A stretch of 64,000 bases of DNA from Progne subis subis. Taxonomy: Eukaryota; Chordata; Aves; Passeriformes; Hirundinidae. Of the stretch, positions 58,905-64,000 are shown piece after piece. The DNA is taken from assembly GCA_022316685.1 (NCBI GenBank), contig JAKJHU010000628.1, forward strand, positions 62,001-126,000, in the 5' to 3' direction. Below the pieces are notes generated by a model. The model did not search any database, had not been told where the DNA came from, and saw only the letters and a program-made list of their open reading frames with translations. The translations under genes and the position numbers were made by a program. Each line of letters begins with the position of its first letter. The stretch's first letter is position 1.

Positions 58905-59585
58905 CCAGTGGGCAGGGTCAGCACCAAAGACACAAACACCACCTGAAGGAATCAGTGTCATTTACTGCAGTTCAAAGCAGCAAAGGAGCACAAAAGGAGC
59001 AGCTCAGCAATGCACCCAACCATCACTACCAAAGATTGCCTGCAGGGATTGAGAAAGATCCATCACCAGTCCCCTCAGACTTTCCCATCACCCACATGCA
59101 CACATCAGCTGGGGGAAGCTGTCCCAGCCAAGGACTGCAGAGCCACTCCCGGACACTGGGAATTGCTGCAGGTGCCTCCAGCCACAGGTGAGGCTCCAAC
59201 CTGGCTGGGAGAGGGCCCAGCTCTGATAGTGCTGAATAAACCAACTGACAGCACTTCTAGGGCAGGAACAGCTGGTTTCATCCTCCTCTTGGGTCCCTCC
59301 CAAAGCCTGGCCAGGGCCCAAGGAGGAACCAAGGGAGGTGACTTTGACCATCCAGCCCCAAACAAGGCCAGATGTCAGATTTCATGGCCTTGTCTGGCTT
59401 CTAAACACAGAAAGGTCAATACATGTTCACTAATGAGTGGATACATCTATCACAGTGCTAATGACCATGCATATTTCACTAATGAGCAGATACAAAGATA
59501 ACCTTTGGTTGAAGGTTGATGCAGAGGTCACCTTTGGCTCAGGGCCTGCTGTTCAGGCCTCACTCAGGCCTCTTGTCCAGGCCTG
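58905..59585. repeat. Dispersed repeat shared with 34090-34735
   Basis: Collinear relative of the 34-kb copy. This copy is longer in the middle (GCCAGATGTCAG...TTCATGGCCTTGTC). Confidence 0.7.
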
Positions 59586-59589
59586 GGAT

Positions 59590-59690
59590 GAGCAGGGACA
59601 TCTTTCACCACATCAGGTTGTTCAGAGCCCTGTCCCAGCTGGACTTGAATGTTTCCAGGGATGGGGCATTGACCTCCTGCAGCCCCCCAC
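59590..59690 (-). repeat. CR1 LINE fragment, antisense
   Basis: Matches the 56.8-kb CR1 fragment (CATCTTTCACCA, AGGTTGTTCAGAGCCCTGTC) but stops soon after CAGGGATGGGGCATTGACC. Confidence 0.7.
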
Positions 59691-60429
59691 ATCCCCCCTG
59701 GCCATGGAACCTGGCTGCAGAAATGGGTCCTTGGGGTGCTTTCCAAGGAAACTTGAAGGGATGAGGGATCCAAAGCCAGCAGTGGGGTCAGTGCAGTGTC
59801 CATGGCCACAGCCCCTTGCAATGGCCCAGGGCAGGTTGGGATGATGATCCACCCTCACTCCTGGCCCAGGGCAGGGCTGCAGTGCTCTTGGTGGCACCTT
59901 GGGCTTGGCACACACTTGAGGAGGGTTTCTGTTTTCACTGGGGAAACTCAGGAGTTTTAGATTGCTTCAAAAATAAAAGAAGAAAATCCTCTTTGCTAAT
60001 GCAGCCAGGTCTCCAAGGAAAGCAGGTCCCAGGTGAGGGAGAGGATGGGGTTGGGGAATGTGGAGCAAGGTTGTCCACACTGGTCAGACCACAAAGAGCA
60101 GTTCTCTGAGCAGGCCAGACCTCCTTGGGAGACCTGGTTCAGTATCAACCACAGAATGCTGCAATCACCTCTTGTGTAATGAGAACAGTAATGAAATACA
60201 CCCTTGAAATAGAATACATATTTCTTAGAAGCTCTTTGAAATATTCTCCATAACTGCAGCAGGAAACTTCCTAATGAATGGCACCATACCAGAGGGAAAT
60301 CAAGGCAGAGCCATGGTTTGTCAGGACTTGGTCCTGATGAGCCCCGTGGTGGATTTGGTGTTCCCTGGAACCTCAGGGCCTGAGAGGAGATTGCACAAAC
60401 CTTTCCAGGACTGAAAGTCAGAAGAAAAA

Positions 60430-61085
60430 CCCAAAGTGTCTTGATGCATCAATGGGTCCCGCAGGGTCCATCCCCAATACAGGCTCTTCATGGAGTCCAT
60501 GAAGGAGAGAATTGGAGGCCAGGATTGCACAAAAACCTCTCAGAGACTCAGTAGCAAAAAGAAGTACTTAAATTAATCCTGAGTACCTTGAAGCATTAAT
60601 GAGCCCCACTGAGTGTTATTACTGGGTAAGAATCTCAAGGGACTAATTAAAGCAGATAATTGGGGCCATGATTGCACAAACCTCTCAGACTCTTTTTTGA
60701 CAGTTTTCTGCCAAAAAAAAGTTCTTCAATACCTTGACTACCCTGAAGTATTAATGAGCCCCACTGTTTTACTGAAAGAGAATCCCAAGGGATTTAAAAG
60801 TAGATAATTGGAGCCATGATTGCAGAGTCTCTCACAGAGTCAGGTTTAAAAGGAAAACCAAGTGCCTTTAAAAACCTGAAGTTCCTTGAAGTATTAATGA
60901 GCCACACTGAGTGTCATTACCACAAAGCCTCTCAAGGGACTAATTACAGCAGATAATTGGAGGCATGATTGCACAAACCTCTCAGAGAATCCAAGGCAAA
61001 AGCAAAATCCTTTGAAAAACCTGCAGTCCCTGGAGCATTCAGGAGCCCCCCAGGGCCATTGCTGACCAAGGCTCCCCAGGGACTC
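60430..61085. repeat. Tandem repeat of about 144-153 bp, five units
   Basis: Units mark themselves by TTGAAG(C/T)ATTAATGAGCC(C/A)C followed by CTAATTA(A/C)AGCAGATAATTGG and CATGATTGCACAAACCTCTC. Starts are near 60441, 60591, 60743, 60887 and 61031. The first and last are GC-richer and more diverged. A partial echo lies at 61365-61485. Confidence 0.85.
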
Positions 61086-61089
61086 CTTC

Positions 61090-62600
61090 CAGCACATCCT
61101 TGAGGCCACTGGCATGTGAGGGGGATGCTGAGGGCAGCACAAGGGGCTGACAGTGCCCAGCCTTGCTGGGGCTGTGCCAGGAGGCCCCAGGGCCTCAGGA
61201 CAAGGTGTCTCCTCACAGCCCTTGGTGGCACAGAGGCTGCTGTGCCCCAGGACACCAGGACTTGGCTTCTCTTTGTCCCCACCTGTCATCACTGCCTCCA
61301 GTTCTCTGCTCTGCCTGGGGCCTGGGGACACTTTCTCTGTCCTGTCCCTCAGTGGGACCCATTAAAACTTCAAGAAACTTTGGAGTTGGATTCTGACTTG
61401 GAATTCTTGAGAGGTTTCTTCAGCTCCCTCTCAGGGACTGATGTTCAGGGCCTCAGCACAAAGCCCCAAGAGGGTCATTAAAGTCCTTGTGCTGTGTCTG
61501 TGCTGCTGAGCTGGGCTGGGCTCCTGGCACAGAGGCAGCTCCTGGCAGCCAAGAAGAGCTTCAAAACACATCTCTCTTGATGAGCAACTCTTCTCCCAGC
61601 CAGCAGGGCTGGGGCACTGCCTGCAGCCACCCCGGGCACAGCACACAGGCACAGAGAGCTTCAATCACTCAGGGCTGGGAAGGAGCTGAGAAGTGACTGG
61701 GGAGAATCACTCCCAGCCCTTGACACAGGAACCTCTGGCTGCAGGACAAGGCAGCTGCAGCTCCTGCAGGGATCTCCTAAAGCTGCATCCCAATGCCTAC
61801 AGACTCTGTGAGTACATTCTCTGATTATCTCTTGTGGAGAGCAGCCAGGGGTGCCCAGGGCTGTCCTGCAGAGCAGGGTCCTGCAGCCCAGGGCGCTGTG
61901 CTGGGCCAGGGACTCTGCTGCCTGCCAGGGACAGCTCTCAGCCAGCCCTGGGAGCTGCTCCAGCACTGGGGGACAAGATCTGGGTGGAGGAGACAGCTGG
62001 TAAGGAGTGGAAATGTTCTTCTTGTGTGGTGAGGATGCTGCATTGTTCAGGACTGCTCCAGCATGACATTTAACTCCAAACATTTCCAAGTAGATTATAC
62101 AGGGAGCACAGCAAGGCAGGGGCTACATGAAATTAAAAATCCTGCTTTTTTAATCTACTGCTCTGTGTTGCCTGGAGGGGAAATTGCACATAGATATTCA
62201 TCTTCAGTTCAGGTTGAGAAAAAAAACAATTTTCTCTCAGATCTTAATAAACCAGGCAGTGACAGAAATCAGCAGAGGGTCCCTTGCAGGCAGCACCAGT
62301 GTCACTTTTCCAGCCTCCTCAGGGTTGCTCTGAGGTTGCCATCAGAGCTGCAGAGCCAGAGCTGCCCCTGGGCAGTGCCTGAGCTGGGAGGGCTCTGCAG
62401 GGCAGAGCTGAGCCCCCAGGGCTGGGCTGGGCTCTGGCAGCACTGGCAGGGCCCAGCCCTGGGCACAGGGAAGCAGCTGCAGGCAGGGACAGCTCCAGGC
62501 AGCAGAGCCCTGGGCAGGCAGTGGGGGAAAGTGCCACCAAGCTGTGCTGGGATATTGAAAGTCCTCTCCAAACTGAACCATTTCATGATTGCTTTTTTTA
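61090..62600. other. Upstream of the olfactory receptor relic, nothing recognised
   Basis: Open frames exist on both strands but have no recognisable domain. Confidence 0.4.
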
Positions 62601-62626
62601 CAGATCTCCATGTCCATTCTCAGCAA

Positions 62627-63555
62627 ATGTCCAACAGCAGCTCCATCAGCCACTTCCTCCTGCTGGCATTGGCAAACATGCGGCAGCTGCAGCTCCTGCA
62701 CTTCTGCCTCTTCCTGGGCATCTCCCTGGCTGCCCTCCTGGCCAACGGCCTCATCATCAGCGCCGTAGCCTGCGGCCACCTCCTGCACACGCCCATGTTC
62801 TTCTTCCTGCTCAACCTGGCCCTCACCGACCTGGGCTCCATCCTCACCACTGTCCCCAAAGCCATGCACAATTCCCTCTGGGACACCAGGACCATCTCCT
62901 ACATGTGCTGCACAGCTCTTTTTCTTTTTTCTCATCTCAGCAGAGTTTCCTCCTGACCATCATGTGCTATGACCGCTACGTGTCCATCTGCAAACCCCTG
63001 CACTACGGGACCCTCCTGGGCAGCAGAGCTTGTGCCCACATGGCAGCAGCTGCCTGGGCCAGTGCCTTTCTCATGCACTCATGCACACAGCCAATACATT
63101 TTCCCTGCCCCTGTGCCATGGCAATGCCTGGGCCAGTTCTTCTGTGAAATCCCACACATCCTCAAGCTCCTGCTCACATCAAACATCAGGGAACTTGGGC
63201 TCATTGCAGTTAGTGCCTGTTTAGGACTCGGTTGTTTTGTGTTCATTGTTTTCTCCTATGTGCAGATCTTCAGGGCTGTGCTGAGGATCCCCTCTGAGCA
63301 GGGACGGCACAAAGCCTTTTCCACCTGCCTCCCTCACCTGGCTGTGGTCTCTCTGTTCATCACATGGCTTTGCCTACCTGAAGCCCCCCTCCATCTCCTC
63401 CCCATCCCTGGATCTGGCCCTGTCATTCTGTACTCGGTGGTGCCTCCAGCCCTGAACCCCTCATCTACAGCCTGAGGAACCAGGAGCTCAAGGCTGCAGT
63501 GTGGAGACTGATGACTGGATGGTTTGGAAACATTAAACTGCTGGCCAATTTCTGA
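62627..63555 (+). pseudogene. Olfactory receptor pseudogene, OR14-like
   Basis: Olfactory receptors are seven-helix G-protein-coupled receptors encoded by one exon; OR14-like genes are greatly expanded in birds. It starts at ATG 62627 (MSNSSSISHFLLLAL) with helix 1, then HTPMFFFLLNLALTD. The frame breaks near 62925, where the third helix continues in another frame with the MCYDRYVSICKPLHYG signature. It breaks again around 63085 and 63145, and the PSEQGRHKAFSTCLPHL helix-6 region is in a further frame. A last break near 63370 separates the helix-7 region and the end. At least four frameshifts make it non-functional. AATAAA follows at 63562. Confidence 0.88.
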
Positions 63556-63559
63556 AATC

Positions 63560-64000
63560 TTGTAATAAAAGTATTTTGATATTTCTTGTTGGTTTATTTT
63601 GGAGGTTCTTTTTCTCTGTTTTACTTTTTTAATCTTGTCCACAAAAAAATGTCATTTGCCATTTCTCTCCACCTTCCCTGTGGCCACACTGTGTCAATAG
63701 GGCTGAACTCTTGGCTATAAAGCATCTAAAGATTCCAACCAAGTTTTCTGCATAGATCTCCCTTTTGTTCCCTTCTCTGCATCTGCAGCAGCAATGTCTG
63801 TGTGCAGAGCTGGGGCAGATCAGTGCTGGCACAGCAGCTGTGCCCAGGAGCAGCAGCACTTGGTGTTGCCAGTGCTGCTCCCGTGCCCCTGCCCCGCTGC
63901 CCTCCTGGCCCTGGTGTTGCTGTAGGGCCTGAGTGCTCTCGGGGCCGGGCACAGTGCTGGGGGTGGCAGTGCCGGGGCTGCAGCAGGGACAGGCCATGGG
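63560..64000. other. Intergenic, nothing recognised
   Basis: AT-rich then GC-rich sequence without a recognised gene. Confidence 0.4.

Overview
The window looks like songbird (passerine) DNA. The evidence is a PIM1-like kinase of the type expanded in songbirds, avian MHC class I remnants with an SXY promoter, an avian OR14-like olfactory receptor relic, an avian-type C2H2 zinc-finger relic, CR1 LINE 3' ends, and several endogenous retrovirus (ERV) families. I found no bacterial-style operons, no tRNA or rRNA genes and no CRISPR array. Host coding content is sparse and mostly broken; retroviral and repeat DNA dominates.

Layout. 1-483 is a dispersed repeat with relatives near 46.2 kb and 49.6 kb. 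2.28-5.4 kb (minus) holds a PIM-like kinase whose exons keep consensus splice sites. Upstream lies a TATA/CRE-like promoter and a short membrane-anchored reading frame that could be spliced in phase to the kinase. 5.6-7.4 kb is a mosaic ERVK remnant (LTR, integrase, second LTR). 8.67-9.84 kb (minus) is an MHC class I pseudogene with a recognisable SXY promoter and a full-size alpha-2 exon. A second alpha-2 relic lies at 23.1-23.4 kb. Between them an ACTGGG-rich minisatellite is split by a 10.5-kb ERVL-like provirus (11179-21665, minus) with a 5-bp target duplication. A solo LTR of the same family (23796-24678) also has a perfect 5-bp duplication. 28.0-32.2 kb (minus) is a heat-shock-factor-like (HSF5-type) gene whose DNA-binding exon is frameshifted, while its downstream exons stay phase-compatible. 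33.7-34.1 kb is an ERVK-type solo LTR with a 6-bp duplication. 36369-43505 is a second, internally deleted provirus of the ERVL-like family. 46924-47532 is another solo LTR with a 5-bp duplication. 49.9-57 kb carries CR1 fragments, a zinc-finger pseudogene and a 41-bp tandem repeat. 60.4-61.1 kb is a roughly 150-bp tandem repeat, and 62.6-63.6 kb is an olfactory receptor pseudogene.

The most unusual element is the ERVL-like family. Its polymerase resembles class III (ERV-L/spuma-like) elements, which usually lack env, yet both proviruses carry a long env. In the first copy the surface part of Env contains the same domain twice; in the second copy only one chimeric domain remains. Both copies share an in-frame stop in the transmembrane part. 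All five LTR copies carry a terminal hairpin, with variants that look pairing-preserving. All proviral genes here are interrupted, so neither copy looks autonomous.

The supplied reading frames accept non-ATG starts, so I checked the starts I use against the sequence. Family names come from recognising motifs by eye; no search was run.
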